From: Camellia lanceoleosa
Lineage: Eukaryota > Streptophyta > Magnoliopsida > Ericales > Theaceae
Length of the DNA stretch: 64,000 nt
Assembly (NCBI GenBank): GCA_025200525.1
Contig: CM045760.1
Location: 47,325,932-47,389,931, forward strand
Direction of reading: 5' to 3'
Shown in pieces: positions 20,230-32,062 of the stretch. A program made the translations under genes and the position numbers. Below the pieces are notes generated by a model, which saw only the letters and a program-made list of their open reading frames with translations, was not told the DNA's origin and searched no databases. How positions within the stretch are numbered: the stretch's first letter is position 1; every line of letters starts with the position of its first letter.

Positions 20230-23179
20230 AGCTCCAAAACATGTTTGATTTCACTTTTCTCTTCTTTTCTCTCTCTCAAACCGTGAGCTCTCCTCTCTCT
20301 CTCTAAACTCAAGCTTTTGGCACTAAGATTTCTAGATCTACTCACCTAGAGTGATTGTTCCACCATGGTCTTTTGAGAAAAAGTGTAGATCTCATCATAA
20401 GCTTCCTCTTGGTCCGATTGGTTCATGGCTTCGTCGCCATTAATGTTTGGGTCGTCATCTTTGGCTTCAAGAGGTAGGGGTCCTAGTTCTCCTTCAATGC
20501 TTACATTGATAGATAGATTTGTGGTATTTTGGAATATATATATGCAAAATCTATATTTTGGGCATATAGTGTAAATCATGAAATTTTGGGGTTAGGGTTT
20601 GAAATGTTGGGGTTCTATTATGGGGTTTAGATTATGGTTTATGGATTATGGACCTAGGGTGTATAATAAATGGAAAGATTGGAACAAAAAGTAATGGGTT
20701 AAGAAATTTGGATTTTTCTTGAAATTTCTAGATTTTTTCTTAAAACCCTAGGTTGATTTATGATGATAAACAATGAGTTTGCCCAAATTGAAAGTAGAAT
20801 CATGAAATTGAGGTATGGAATTGTATATATACAAGTTTAATTGAATTTTGGAAGTGTTTGAAAATCATGTTAAAAATTAGCGATTGAACCTTATTTATGG
20901 ATATTGTAAATTATGCTATGATATGAAATGAAACTTGGGAAAAATGATCAGTTAATGATAGGGATAACATGAGCCTTTGAATGAAATGATGAAATAAAAA
21001 TTTAGGAGTACACTTTGAATTATAAATAGTGGTGTTGAGTTAAGATATGTTGAATTGTGGTGATTATGTAGAATTGTATTGACTATGCTGATTTTGGTTT
21101 TTGTGATATAAAATGTAGAGTTTCCAAAATGGGCTTAATCTCAAATTATTTTATTAAATTCCTAGTGGGCTTGCTTAGTTATTTTGAAAATCAAGAGGAT
21201 GATTTAATGGGTTCTTTATGGGGATGGAAATGCTTGGTTTTTGGTGAAAACACTAGAACTTTAGAGATTTTTGAGGAACATGGAAATGTTCATAAAACTC
21301 ATTTCTTTCTTTGAATAGAAGGTGAATGTGTGTAAATTCCATAATGTGTTTTGCAAGATTGGTAATCTTTTAAATCTATTGAGTTGGAGAAATGGTTTTG
21401 AAAACTTCATGTGTAGTCCTTGGTGGGACCATGCTGCTTTGACTTGTGAAATGAGGAAGTTGATGGTATACGGTTGATTTGAGAAGGAATGTTATGAATC
21501 ATGGAGATTTTTGCATTTGCATATCATATCATTTATCATCGTGCATTGTGGTTTTAAATCCAAGAGATTTGCATTCATGACAGAAAATGATTTGGATGAG
21601 AAATATGGAAATGTGAATGGGGTAAATACGTGGTAAGTCCGGATAGGGGGTGTAGTTGATTTTGTTAAGTTGGCCTTGAGTGTCCAGGGTGAAAGACCCG
21701 AAAGCCGCGCGGATAGGTGTCGAGCCTTCCGGTTAGCACCGGTAAAAATGACAGTTTGGTAGTGCTTGTTGAGCCTACTTGCAGACACCAGCCTAGGGAT
21801 TACCAGTGTCGTATTTACCGCCCCTTTTAAAGTAATGATGGAAGTTTGAAATTGATGAGATCATATGATGACATTGAGAACATGGTGATTTTGAAACAAT
21901 GCATTGGAACGGATGTTTTTCCTCGTTGATTTATCTTGGCATAGCATTGCATTTACATTTACTTTTGTGTTGAGGAAAAAGCATAACTATGTACATACTT
22001 TGTGAGAATACTCTACAGAACTTGGGAATTTATTTTAAAAGAATGGTTGGTTTTCAAAAATGGTTTTTGGGAGTTCACATCCCGCTGTAGTAAGCCGGCA
22101 AAAAGTGGATTGTGTTGAGCTATGTGTTGAGAGGTAAGCTGAGTTGATGATTTTTTTTTTTTGTTACTTGTGATGAATTTGTGGAATTTCATATTGATGT
22201 ATAATTTGGTTTAAAGAGGAAATGTGCATGAGCATTATTTGTAAATAATGGGAAACAAAAAAAAGAATAGATATGAGGATTGTAGATTATGATGATAAAC
22301 TTAACGAAGTAGTTGTGTTAATAAAAGTAAATTGTGAGAGTTGTTCCTTAATTAAATAAAGGATTGGCTTGGAAGGGTTTATTAACATTGTGTTATCTTG
22401 AAATAAAACTTTGCGGGTGTAATTAACGGGGTGAATTGAGTATAGGAGAATTGTTGGCAAATCAAAAAGGAACTTGAACTTGAAGTTATGGGGTTTTAAG
22501 TTAAAAATAAAGAGTAAAAGAGTAGAATGAAAGAAAAGAGGAACATTAAAAATGGAAGTTAAATGAGAAACATTTTGAGAAATGGGTTATTAACCTTTAA
22601 ATGATGTTGTTTCTTAAATACAGTTGTTTCACAAGGAGCTATGTCTTTCTAAAAGTTAAGGGATGATTTTAATGGCTGAAGGTTTTTCTTACAAGTGTTT
22701 AAATTGTTTTTGAGAAAAAGATAACTTACTTATGATATTTTGAGATTATGAAATGTCACCCTACTATATGGTATCACCCAAAGATGCATGATCATTTTTA
22801 TCTGTGTGTTAGTTATTGATTTAGAACTGTGAGATTCCTACTGGGCATTAGTGCTCACCCCGTTGTTGTTGTATCTTTTTACAGGAAGAATGTTTGGATT
22901 ATTTGATTGAAGATGTACAGAGTTCTTGAGTCATTTGTATAACTTCATGGTAGTTGTAAAAGAAGTGGATTTGTATTGTATTCATTTATTTGTAGCTTCG
23001 CGGCAGAAGCATTGGCATGTATTATTGTTGTTGTATTCATTGAGAGAGAGAATATGTATTATCGTATTTCTGCTACTCAAGTGTAATAGATATTCGTATA
23101 TGTAGAAAAAAAAATATGGACCTAAATTTACAGGCTTTGGTAATGTTTTCGTGTAATTAAAATTCGGGGCGTGACAACA

Positions 23180-23193
23180 TGGTATCAGAGCTA
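23180..23193 (+). promoter_or_regulatory. Primer binding site of element C
   Basis: TGGTATCAGAGCTA, three bases after the LTR end; the standard iMet-tRNA complement of plant gypsy and copia elements. Confidence 0.85.
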
Positions 23194-25451
23194 ACCGGGT
23201 TTGAATACCTGGAGCTCGTGGGAAGTGGTTTTTACCACAATGGGTTGGCTTCGCTTGGTGAGGATATTTGCATATAGAAATAGGAGGTATAGGACATTAT
23301 GTGTTGCATTATGTGAGCATGGGTTAAGCCTCGTGGATAGTTGTTGTAGCCGGCTAACTTGCTTTGAGATCTCATTGGAAAATGCGTCTGATCAACGTAG
23401 TTTCTAATGAGAGTTCCTTGGAAGTTCCGGGACAAGTGGTGGGACAAGTGGTCGTCTTTGTAGGCTTGATTCAATTATGTGGTTTGTTGCTAAAAAATTG
23501 TTTATGTGCTGTGTGATTATGTGTTAGGTTGGTTTCTGGATTTAGTAGGAAGAGTAAGTGCCTCAGGAAAGGGTTAGAGGTTGGTTATTAATGTCTGATG
23601 TCGTTGTTGAGATAATGAGAGCTGTAAGATAGGTACCAATCTGCAATAAGTGGGACGTTAGATAGTGGTAGAGATGTATATTGACTTATGAATCTTAAAT
23701 TGAATGAAAGTGTTTATGGAACATGGAATGTGAGAGTTGTATGAATTACAAGGAGTAAAGTTGCGATGATATGAGATCTTAGAATGGTATGAGATTAGTT
23801 TAAGTTACTTAGTGAATCGTGAGAGTGCTTGGTGGTGGTATGAAAATTGTGCCTCATGGTGATAAAAGTAGTGTTGGCTTAGGGTGTGGTGAGCTAGTGG
23901 TTGTGTGTGTATGAATGAGTTAGTAGTATTGGAGTATGGGGTTCATGAGTATGAACAAATGCTAGAAGTAATTCTTGGGAGGAAATATGAGTCGTGCTTC
24001 GTAGTAGTGAGTGTTGTGCGGGTGGTAATTCTGTTGTGTGACTCGAAATAAGTGTTATTATATCGGCTTGAGAATGATGAGATTGTTGGAAGTGGTGCTA
24101 ATGTAACGCATATTGGAAAAGTCTAGTGAGATTCTAAAAGCGGGTAGGACGGTGTAAGAAGCTTTATCTCGGGGTAGACGGTGTGAGGTAACTTGTAAGC
24201 GTTAGTAATTGTATGGTTGGCCGATTAGTGACTTCCGAGTGTAGGAGCAAAGTGTTATGAAATTTTGGGCATTGTTTGTATGAGAATAAGAGGTGATGAT
24301 GATTATGATTATGAATTGTGAGACGTGAAATGATGTGTGTATCAATAATTGAACCACGAGAATGGAAATTGGATGAATTGGGCTAAGTTGCGTAGAGAAG
24401 ACAGACTCTTGTAGTCACCCTCTTTTGTGGGACTTAAGGATTGGTTTGGGTTAGTCTGTTTTGATTTGACTTGCAACTAATGGTATTAACAAATGCTACT
24501 TGAAGTTAATTGATGCTTGATTATTTGGGGAGTTGCCTTGTTTTGGATAAGTAGGGATGTGAATGGATAGTGTCTCAAGGGGTACTTGATGGCATGAAAT
24601 CTTACTTGTACATGTATACGTGTGTTGTTTATGTGAAATTGTGAAATTGCTCTAGACGAGTTGAAAATATTCGAGTGGAAATTGTTGTAAGTGCACTTGT
24701 GCCAATGTGTATATATGTTGAATGTTGATATAAGTGTTGACATTGGTAATGAATATGTAGGTTTGTTTTGTTTGTTGTTGTTGCAAATGTGTATGGAAAT
24801 TATGTTGTGATGTCGCCGGATGGGTGGCGGAGGTTATTTGGTGATGGTTGGGATTCACCGAAAAAAAAAAAAAAGAAGTTGAGATTGATGTGGGAAAACG
24901 AAAATCTATTTTCGTTGTATGTGGCCTAGGAAGGCATGGTTGAACTAAATGTTAAGAACTTAATTCGAGTATGATGATGAATGATTTTCATTGTTCTACT
25001 TTTAAATGTCAAATGGAATAAAGAATTGATGATGCCGTTTATTGAAGTGCAATTGAAAATTTTGGTGTTGGATCGTACAATGTGAATTGTCCTTCGTTTT
25101 TGCTTGTGTTGACCTAGTGTTTGGTTTAATAATGGTTTCCATTCCTTTGAAATTCAGTTTTGGTCATTCAATAGGCGTGGTCTGCCTAATTATTAATTGA
25201 GAAGTTGTTATGGACTTTGGGATTATAAATGGTTAGTGTTGCTCCTTGCCGTTGAAATTTCGATGTGTGTGTTGGTCGAAAGGTATCTGTGATCCTTTTC
25301 TTGTGATTCTTGTTGTTTCGGTATCGTTGGAACATTGAGGTATCTAATTAGAAAATTTAGAAGTTATCCCGAGTGTGGATCTGGTTTTGAACATTACAAG
25401 GGGTGTTTCAATCCATGTTTGAGTTGTCTTCTATTTGGTTTTCTTCAATTT

Positions 25452-25480
25452 CGGGGACGAAATTTCCCCAAGGTGGGTAG
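25452..25480 (+). repeat. Second, upstream copy of the 3' terminal motif of C
   Basis: CGGGGACGAAATTTCCCCAAGG then GTGGGTAGATTATTACAC. The true 3' junction at 25651-25680 repeats CGGGGACGAAATTTCCTAAGG. GGGACGAAATTT is the usual lead-in to the polypurine tract in Tekay/Del-type gypsy elements. Confidence 0.75.
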
Positions 25481-25667
25481 ATTATTACACTTTGTATTCT
25501 TGGGTTTAGAATTGAAGTGAGGTGTAATTGAAAGCATTCGAGGTTTGGTGGATATGTATGGGTGCTCTCATGCTTCGTTGTGAACTCGGGGTTGTTAAGA
25601 ATTGGTGAGCATAAGGTTGTTGCTATTTTTGTTAGAACGGATGCAAATTTCGGGGACGAAATTTCCT

Positions 25668-25680
25668 AAGGTGGGGAGGT
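25668..25680 (+). promoter_or_regulatory. Polypurine tract of element C
   Basis: AAGGTGGGGAGGT directly before the 3' LTR start at 25681. Confidence 0.75.
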
Positions 25681-28600
25681 TGTAGCACTTGGGCCTTTTT
25701 AAAACTTTTGGGAAGTGTATTTGAACCATGTATTATGTTTTGGGAATCTTCGGTGTTGTTGTACCTTGGTTTTGGATGAGTGAAAATTGATTTAAACTTG
25801 TTGGGTTTGGTTGTTTGCACTTATTTTTGTCAAAACGTTCCTTGGAAACTTAGAAATTTTGCCTTAGGGTCGACACTACCTTCCTAAGGGTCGACCCTTG
25901 CATGTTGTAATGTTTCTGGGAGTGTCGCTGGAATATAAGGTCGACACCAGCCTTGGTAGTGTCGACACCTGCCTTTTGTTGCTGTCCACTAGGGTAGACA
26001 CCAGTCTGGGGTGGTGTCGACCCTTTGCTGTATGTGTGTTGGTTGCTGGGAGATAGGGTAGACACCAGTCTAGGGTGGTGTCGACCCTTTGCTGTCTGTG
26101 TGTTGGTTGTTGGGAGATAGGGTAGACACCAGTCTGGGGTGGTGTCGACACCAGCAGTGCAGTCAAGCTTTCCCAGATTTTTTTTTAACTCTTTGGTGTC
26201 GACACCACTGTTGCAGGGGTCGACACCTACGTGTTTTTTTTTCAAATTTTGGGCTGGTTTGGGCCCTACTTTTGAGGGGTTTTGGGCCCATTATTTTATT
26301 GACTTTAGGGTCACTTTTCTACCACTATAAATAAGCTCCAAAACATGTTTGATTTCACTTTTCTCTTCTTTTCTCTCTCTCAAACCGTGAGCTCTCCTCT
26401 CTCTCTCTAAACTCAAGCTTTTGGCACTAAGATTTCTAGATCTACTCACCTAGAGTGATTGTTCCACCATGGTCTTTTGAGAAAAAGTGTAGATCTCATC
26501 ATAAGCTTCCTCTTGGTCCGATTGGTTCATGGCTTCGTCGCCATTAATGTTTGGGTCGTCATCTTTGGCTTCAAGAGGTAGGGGTCCTAGTTCTCCTTCA
26601 ATGCTTACATTGATAGATAGATTTGTGGTATTTTGGAATATATATATGCAAAATCTATATTTTGGGCATATAGTGTAAATCATGAAATTTTGGGGTTAGG
26701 GTTTGAAATGTTGGGGTTCTATTATGGGGTTTAGATTATGGTTTATGGATTATGGACCTAGGGTGTATAATAAATGGAAAGATTGGAACAAAAAGTAATG
26801 GGTTAAGAAATTTGGATTTTTCTTGAAATTTCTAGATTTTTTCTTAAAACCCTAGGTTGATTTATGATGATAAACAATGAGTTTGCCCAAATTGAAAGTA
26901 GAATCATGAAATTGAGGTATGGAATTGTATATATACAAGTTTAATTGAATTTTGGAAGTGTTTGAAAATCATGTTAAAAATTAGCGATTGAACCTTATTT
27001 ATGGATATTGTAAATTATGCTATGATATGAAATGAAACTTGGGAAAAATGATCAGTTAATGATAGGGATAACATGAGCCTTTGAATGAAATGATGAAATA
27101 AAAATTTAGGAGTACACTTTGAATTATAAATAGTGGTGTTGAGTTAAGATATGTTGAATTGTGGTGATTATGTAGAATTGTATTGACTATGCTGATTTTG
27201 GTTTTTGTGATATAAAATGTAGAGTTTCCAAAATGGGCTTAATCTCAAATTATTTTATTAAATTCCTAGTGGGCTTGCTTAGTTATTTTGAAAATCAAGA
27301 GGATGATTTAATGGGTTCTTTATGGGGATGGAAATGCTTGGTTATTGGTGAAAACACTAGAACATTAGAGATTTTTGAGGAACATGGAAATGTTCATAAA
27401 ACTCATTTCTTTCTTTGAATAGAAGGTGAATGTGTGTAAATTCCATAATGTGTTTTGCAAGATTGGTAATCTTTTAAATCTATTGAGTTGGAGAAATGGT
27501 TTTGAAAACTTCATGTGTAGTCCTTGGTGGGACCATCTTTGCTTTGACTTGTGAAATGAGGAAGTTGATGGTATACGGTTGATTTGAGAAGGAATGTTAT
27601 GAATCATGGAGATTTTTGCATTTGCATATCATATCATTTATCATCGTGCATTGTGGTTTTAAATCCAAGAGATTTGCATTCATGACAGAAAATGATTTGG
27701 ATGAGAAATATGGAAATGTGAATGGGGTAAATCGTGGTAAGTCCGGATAGGGGTGTAGTTGATTTTGTTAAGTTGGCCTTGAGTGTCGAGGTGAAAGACC
27801 CAGCCGCGGATAGGTGTCGAGCCTTCCGGTTAGCACCGTAAAAATGATTTGGTAGTGCTTGTTGAGCCTACTTGCGCAGACACCAAATTTAGGGATTACC
27901 AAAGGTCGTATTTACCGCCCCTTTTAAAGTAATGATGGAAGTTTGAAATTGATGAGATCATATGATGACATTGAGAACATGGTGATTTTGAAACAATGCA
28001 TTGGAACGGATGTTTTTCCTTGTTGATTTATCTTGGCATAGCATTGCATTTACATTTACTTTTGTGTTGAGGAAAAAGCATAACTATGTACATACTTTGT
28101 GAGAATACTCTACAGAACTTGGGAATTTATTTTAAAAGAATGGTTGGTTTTCAAAAATGGTTTTTGGGAGTTCACATCCCGCTGTAGTAAGCCGGCAAAA
28201 AGTGGATTGTGTTGAGCTATGTGTTGAGAGGTAAGCTGAGTTGATGATTTTTTTTTTTTTTTTTTTTTGTTACTTGTGATGAATTTGTGGAATTTCATAT
28301 TGATGTATAATTTGGTTTAAAGAGGAAATGTGCATGAGCATTATTTGTAAATAATGGGAAACAAAAAAAAAAGAAAGATATGAGGATTGTAGATTATGAT
28401 GATAAACTTAACGAAGTAGTTGTGTTAATAAAAGTAAATTGTGAGAGTTGTTCCTTAATTAAATAAAGGATTGGCTTGGAAGGGTTTATTAACATTGTGT
28501 TATCTTGAAATGAAACTTTGCGGGTGTAATTAACGAGATGAATTGAGTATAGGAAAATTGTTGGCAAATCAAAAAGGAACTTGAACTTGAAGTTATGGGG

Positions 28601-29282
28601 TTTTAAGTTAAAAATAAAGAGAAAGAGTAGAATGAAAGAAAAGAGGAACATTAAAAATGGAAGTTAAATGAGAAACATTTTGAGAAATGGGTTATTAACC
28701 TTTAAATGATGTTATTTCTTAAATACAGTTGTTTCACAAGGAGCTATGTCTTTCTAAAAGTTAAGGGATGATTTTAATGGCTGAAGGTTTTTCTTACAAG
28801 TGTTTAAATTGTTTTTGAGAAAAAGATAACTTACTTATGATATTTTGAGATTATGAAATGTCACCCTACTATATGGTATCACCCAGCATGCATGATCATT
28901 TTTATCTGTGTGTTAGTTATTGATTTAGAACTGTGAGATTCCTACTGGGCATTAGTGCTCACCCCGTTGTTGTTGTATCTTTTTACAGGAAAAATGTTTG
29001 GATTATTTGATTGAAGATGTACAGAGTTCTTGAGTCATTTGTATAACTTCATGGTAGTTGTAAAAGAAGTGGATTTGTATTGTATTCATTTATTTGTAGC
29101 TTCGCGGCAGAAGCATTGGCATGTATTATTGTTGTTGTATCCATTGAGAGAGAGAATATGTATTATCGTATTTCTGCTACTCAAGTGTAATAGATATTCG
29201 TATATGTAGAAAAAAAAAATATGGACCTAAATTTACAGGCTTTGGTAATGTTTTCGTGTAATTAAAATTCGGGGGCGTGACA
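25681..29282 (+). repeat. 3' LTR of element C
   Basis: 3602 bp copy of 19576-23176. Differences concentrate at 27729-27903 and at a few spots (26154, 27537, 28886) rather than being spread evenly. Confidence 0.95.
25866..26235 (+). repeat. GTCGAC palindrome cluster, 3' LTR of C
   Basis: Same arrangement as 19759-20130, again with exact GTCGAC words and GGGTAGACACC variants. Confidence 0.92.
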
Positions 29283-29475
29283 ACTCTGTTTCTGTCTCTC
29301 GCCTCTGCTCTTCTTCTCTGTTCAACGAAGAAGAAGAAAAGAAAGAAAGAAAATGAAGAGAAAGAAAAGGAAGAAAAAGAAAAGAAAAAAAAAAAAAAAT
29401 CAAAACCCAAAACGACGTCGTTTTGGGTTTTGAGCCAATTTTGAGCCCTTAATTTCGGGCCCTCAAACATTATTC
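29283..29475. mobile_element. Right part of the MULE-like element split by element C
   Basis: Begins with the target copy ACTCT, then CTCTGCTCTTCTTCTCTG and A-rich DNA. It then has a perfect 34 bp palindrome centred on ACGACGTCGT (29400-29433), then the terminal inverted repeat (GAGCCAATTTTGAGCCC, TTCGGGCCCTCAAACATTATT). The 10 bp duplication CTCAATCAAT follows. Confidence 0.82.
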
Positions 29476-29732
29476 CTCAATCAATCTACTCTCATTATTG
29501 CTATTAATGTAAAACATTCTGTACACTCATGAGCCATAATTAACATTGGAAGATTAATTTTGACTAGCCAATTAATTAGTAACTCCTTTGAACTCTCTAC
29601 CTAAACCCAAGGGCATTTATGGAACCATAAATGTGCATTAAAATTTACAAACCCCACACGGTTTCCTTAAAACCGAATTAAGATTATATGTACCCTCTTC
29701 TTTAAATCACACCCAATTAACTTCTTGATTAA

Positions 29733-29999
29733 GGTCAAGTTTGACATGTATCAAAAAAATCAAAACGTAAAAAAATTACTCAAAAAGTTAAAAAGTTAAC
29801 ACTATTCACCAAAAGTGAACAATTACGGTTGCACAATTTTCAATATTAATTTTTCCCTACAAATCAATTTTTTCAATTTTTTATTACACATTTTTTCATA
29901 AAAAACCAAAAAGTTAACCAAAACATCCATATTTTCTTCCTCAATTTTTTAGTCCAAAAAGACAAAAAGTACACTTATTTAGGACACCCCAAACAACCC
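29733..29999. mobile_element. Tourist-like MITE, 267 bp
   Basis: Ends GGTCAAGTTTGACA and CCCCAAACAACCC, flanked by TAA (29730-29732, 30000-30002). It carries AAAAAGTTAAAAAGTTAACAC, CTATTCACCAAAAGTGAAC and GTACACTTATTTAGGACACC. Same family as 30909-31176. Confidence 0.88.
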
Positions 30000-30002
30000 T
30001 AA

Positions 30003-30640
30003 ATCTCAAAATTTATTTAATTAATTTATAGGTAAATTATACTTTACCTATTTATATTTGGTCATTTTATCATTTTGATCCTTAAAATTTATTTTTCTCG
30101 CTTTGATCTCTCATGTTTCATTTTTAAAAAAATTTTATTTCTAAAGTTAAATTCTATTTAAAATTAGACAGAAAATGTCACGTTAACTGTCACATAACAT
30201 AAAAAAAAAATATTACTCTAGTTTAGATTTGTGTTAAATGTACAAGTTATATATAATAAAAAAAACTTATGCACGTGGCTATCAATGTGTCATTTTTGGA
30301 GTTGGTGTTGTGGCACAAGATCCATGCTGTGAGGCCCCGTGGAGGTATATCTTGAGTATTTTTTGATGATCTAAATCGTTCATATTGTAGGACTTATTCA
30401 TTATATTATTCATTAAAAAATTCAGGTTAATCGAATATACGTAATCTCGTAATCAACCTTAATTATTTAAAAAAAAATCAAAATTATACTTTGTTTTTGT
30501 TTAAAATAAATGTACAACACACATATTACGCCATAAGGTATAACACCAGTCCAAGTCCGTCAATTTTTAATTTAATTTTGGACATAAATTAGATATAAGA
30601 GTAAATTGAAAAAAATTAAAAATATGAAAAATCAAACTAA
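30003..30640. other. AT-rich spacer with a foldback-family relic
   Basis: 30300-30470 contains GATCTAAATCGTTCATATTGTAGGACT and AATTCAGGTTAATCGAATAT, a single diverged arm of the 12097/8876 foldback family. No gene. Confidence 0.5.
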
Positions 30641-30870
30641 GGCCTCGTTTGGGAACATGTTTTTTTTAGTAATTTTTAGGTTTTTTTGGTTAAAATATGA
30701 TGTAAAAAAAATAGTATGTTTGGGATAACTTTTTGACTTTTTACGAAAAGATATGCAAAAAGTAGAAAGAAAATAGAATTTTTGACTTTTTGGTATAGGT
30801 TGTTTGTTTTTTAATTTTTTTAGTAATTTTTTGACTTTTTGACTAAAATAGTCACTTGCCAAACGAGACC
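30641..30870. mobile_element. Tourist-like MITE, 230 bp
   Basis: Ends GGCCTCGTTTGGGAA and TTGCCAAACGAGACC, flanked by TAA (30638-30640, 30871-30873). The inside is rich in ACTTTTTGACTTTTT. Confidence 0.9.
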
Positions 30871-30908
30871 TAAGAAAAACAAATTTTAAGGGTGTAAAGT
30901 GTAATTTA

Positions 30909-31176
30909 GGCCAAGTTTGGGAACTTGTAAAAAAGTCAAAAAGTCAAAAAGTTACTTAAAAAGTTAAAAAGTTAACACTATTCACCAAAAGTCAACAATT
31001 ACGGCTGCACAACTCCCAATTTAAATTTTTCTCTACAAATCAATTTTTACAATTTTTTATTACATATTTTTTCATAAAAAGTCAAAAAGTTAATCCAAAT
31101 ATCTATATTTTCAACCTCAAATTTTTAGTTCAAAAAGATAAAAAGTACATTTATTTAGGACACCCCAAACAACCCC
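30909..31176. mobile_element. Tourist-like MITE, 268 bp
   Basis: Ends GGCCAAGTTTGGGAAC and CCCCAAACAACCCC, flanked by TTA (30906-30908, 31177-31179). Close copy of 29733-29999. Confidence 0.9.
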
Positions 31177-31179
31177 TTA

Positions 31180-31384
31180 GTCTTAATTAATTAATTAATT
31201 TTTTGAGTTTTAGTGTCAGCCTCACGTGCGTCCCGCGCTCCTCCATCGTCTGTTTCAAAGCCGAGTTCGTGAATGTTCGGCGCGTGAGACGAAGCGCGTG
31301 GGTTTAGCAAGAGGAAACCTCTCTCCCTCACCCACACAAAATGAGAGTTCGGTCAACGGTCAACGAGCTGTAAAGCCACCTTTT
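31180..31384. other. Short GC-rich pocket, unassigned
   Basis: 31215-31390 is richer in GC than its surroundings (CACGTGCGTCCCGCGC, GTTCGGCGCGTGAGACGAAGCGCG). The 64-codon plus frame from 31226 has no recognisable motif. It could be a small captured fragment. Confidence 0.35.
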
Positions 31385-32062
31385 TATGAGACAAAACTTC
31401 GGCCAATTTTGGGAAGATGATAAAATGTGATTTTTTGATTTTTAATTAAGTTTTTAGTTTTTTTAAATAAATAATTTGAGAAATTTATAAAAAGATGTTT
31501 TTGATTTTTTTTAATTAATATTTATTTATGATGTCAAATTATAAAAAAATGATCAAATCACTACCTTCAATTTAAAATATATATAACTTCACTTATATAG
31601 TACATTTTAACCTATAAAAGGTAGAATTATAATTTCACCAGTGACTAAAAAATTAATTTCTCAAATAAAAAAAATATAAAAAAACTAATTTTTAACTTTT
31701 GTTACAAACTTAAAAAAAGGGGTACTTACCAATTAGTCCTATTCACTAGACTTATTTACCTACAGGTCCTAACTAATAAATTTAACACTATAAAAATAAG
31801 AGAGTGATAAATTTATCACTAAAAAATTATTCATAAAAAAAGAGACTGATAAATTTATCACTATAAAATTATTCATAAAAAAAAAAGACTGATAAAATTT
31901 GTCTTTATCACTTAATAAATTATATCAAATAAGACTTAATGGGTAATAAGTCTCAAAGTAAGACCTATTGAGTAATAAGTCTTCCAAATAAGACCTATTG
32001 GTAGTTTACCCTTAAAAAAATGACTATAAGCCAAGTTCTCGAAACACCCTTTTGAAGCCCAG
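31385..32062. mobile_element. Dispersed repeat, copy 1, interrupted
   Basis: Matches 32700-33045: AATAATTTGAGAA, TTTATTTATGATGTCAAAT, TATAACTTCAC, GGTAGAATTATAATTTCACC and the end AAGCCAAGTTCTC. A second MITE sits at 31719-32011. Probably an old MITE family of about 350 bp. Confidence 0.7.
31719..32011. mobile_element. MITE with perfect 9 bp target duplication
   Basis: Ends GGGGTACTTACCAAT and ATTGGTAGTTTACCC, flanked by TTAAAAAAA (31710-31718 and 32012-32020). The inside repeats GATAAATTTATCACTA. The size of the duplication suggests a MULE-type MITE. Confidence 0.82.

Larger units (their letters stand above)
19576..23176 (+). repeat. 5' LTR of element C
   Basis: 3601 bp, TG...CA. Contains, in order, a GTCGAC palindrome cluster (19759-20130), TATA box (20221), CT-rich leader (20265-20310), AGAG|GTAGGGG (20474) and the block shared with LTR Z (21640-21820). 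Short frames inside are not supported as genes. Confidence 0.95.
23177..25680 (+). other. Internal region of element C, non-coding
   Basis: Primer site TGGTATCAGAGC at 23180. The longest frames are under 90 codons and match nothing I know. The sequence is GT-rich with many GTGTG and GTTG words. Two purine/GGGGACGAAATTT blocks close it (25452 and 25651). It replaces the gag-pol expected in an autonomous relative. Confidence 0.8.
19576..29282 (+). mobile_element. Element C: 9.7 kb non-autonomous LTR element with giant LTRs (LARD type)
   Basis: LTRs of 3601 bp (19576-23176) and 3602 bp (25681-29282) start TGTAGCACTTGGGCC and end GGGGCGTGACA. A perfect 5 bp target duplication ACTCT flanks them (19571-19575, 29283-29287). 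After the 5' LTR is TGGTATCAGAGCTAACC, an iMet-tRNA primer site. Before the 3' LTR is the purine tract AAGGTGGGGAGG. The 2.5 kb interior has no gag or pol. Its first bases resemble the untranslated start of element B (TCAGAGYNNAYCGGGTTTGAATAC, AGAAGTGGTT), so it is probably mobilised by B-like gypsy elements. LTRs are close to identical outside a few spots, implying a fairly recent insertion. Confidence 0.95.

Noticed and set aside
20346..20579. 77-codon minus frame present in both LTRs of C
   Set aside because: Identical copies at 20346 and 26450 simply reflect LTR duplication; antisense to the LTR transcript and without recognisable motif.
23180..23193. tRNA-like TGGTATCAGAG sequence
   Set aside because: This is the primer site complementary to a tRNA 3' end, not a tRNA gene; the same holds at 51948 and 3921.
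31226..31420. Possible small gene in a GC-rich pocket
   Set aside because: No domain, no clear start context and overlaps the edge of a dispersed repeat; kept only as an unassigned pocket.
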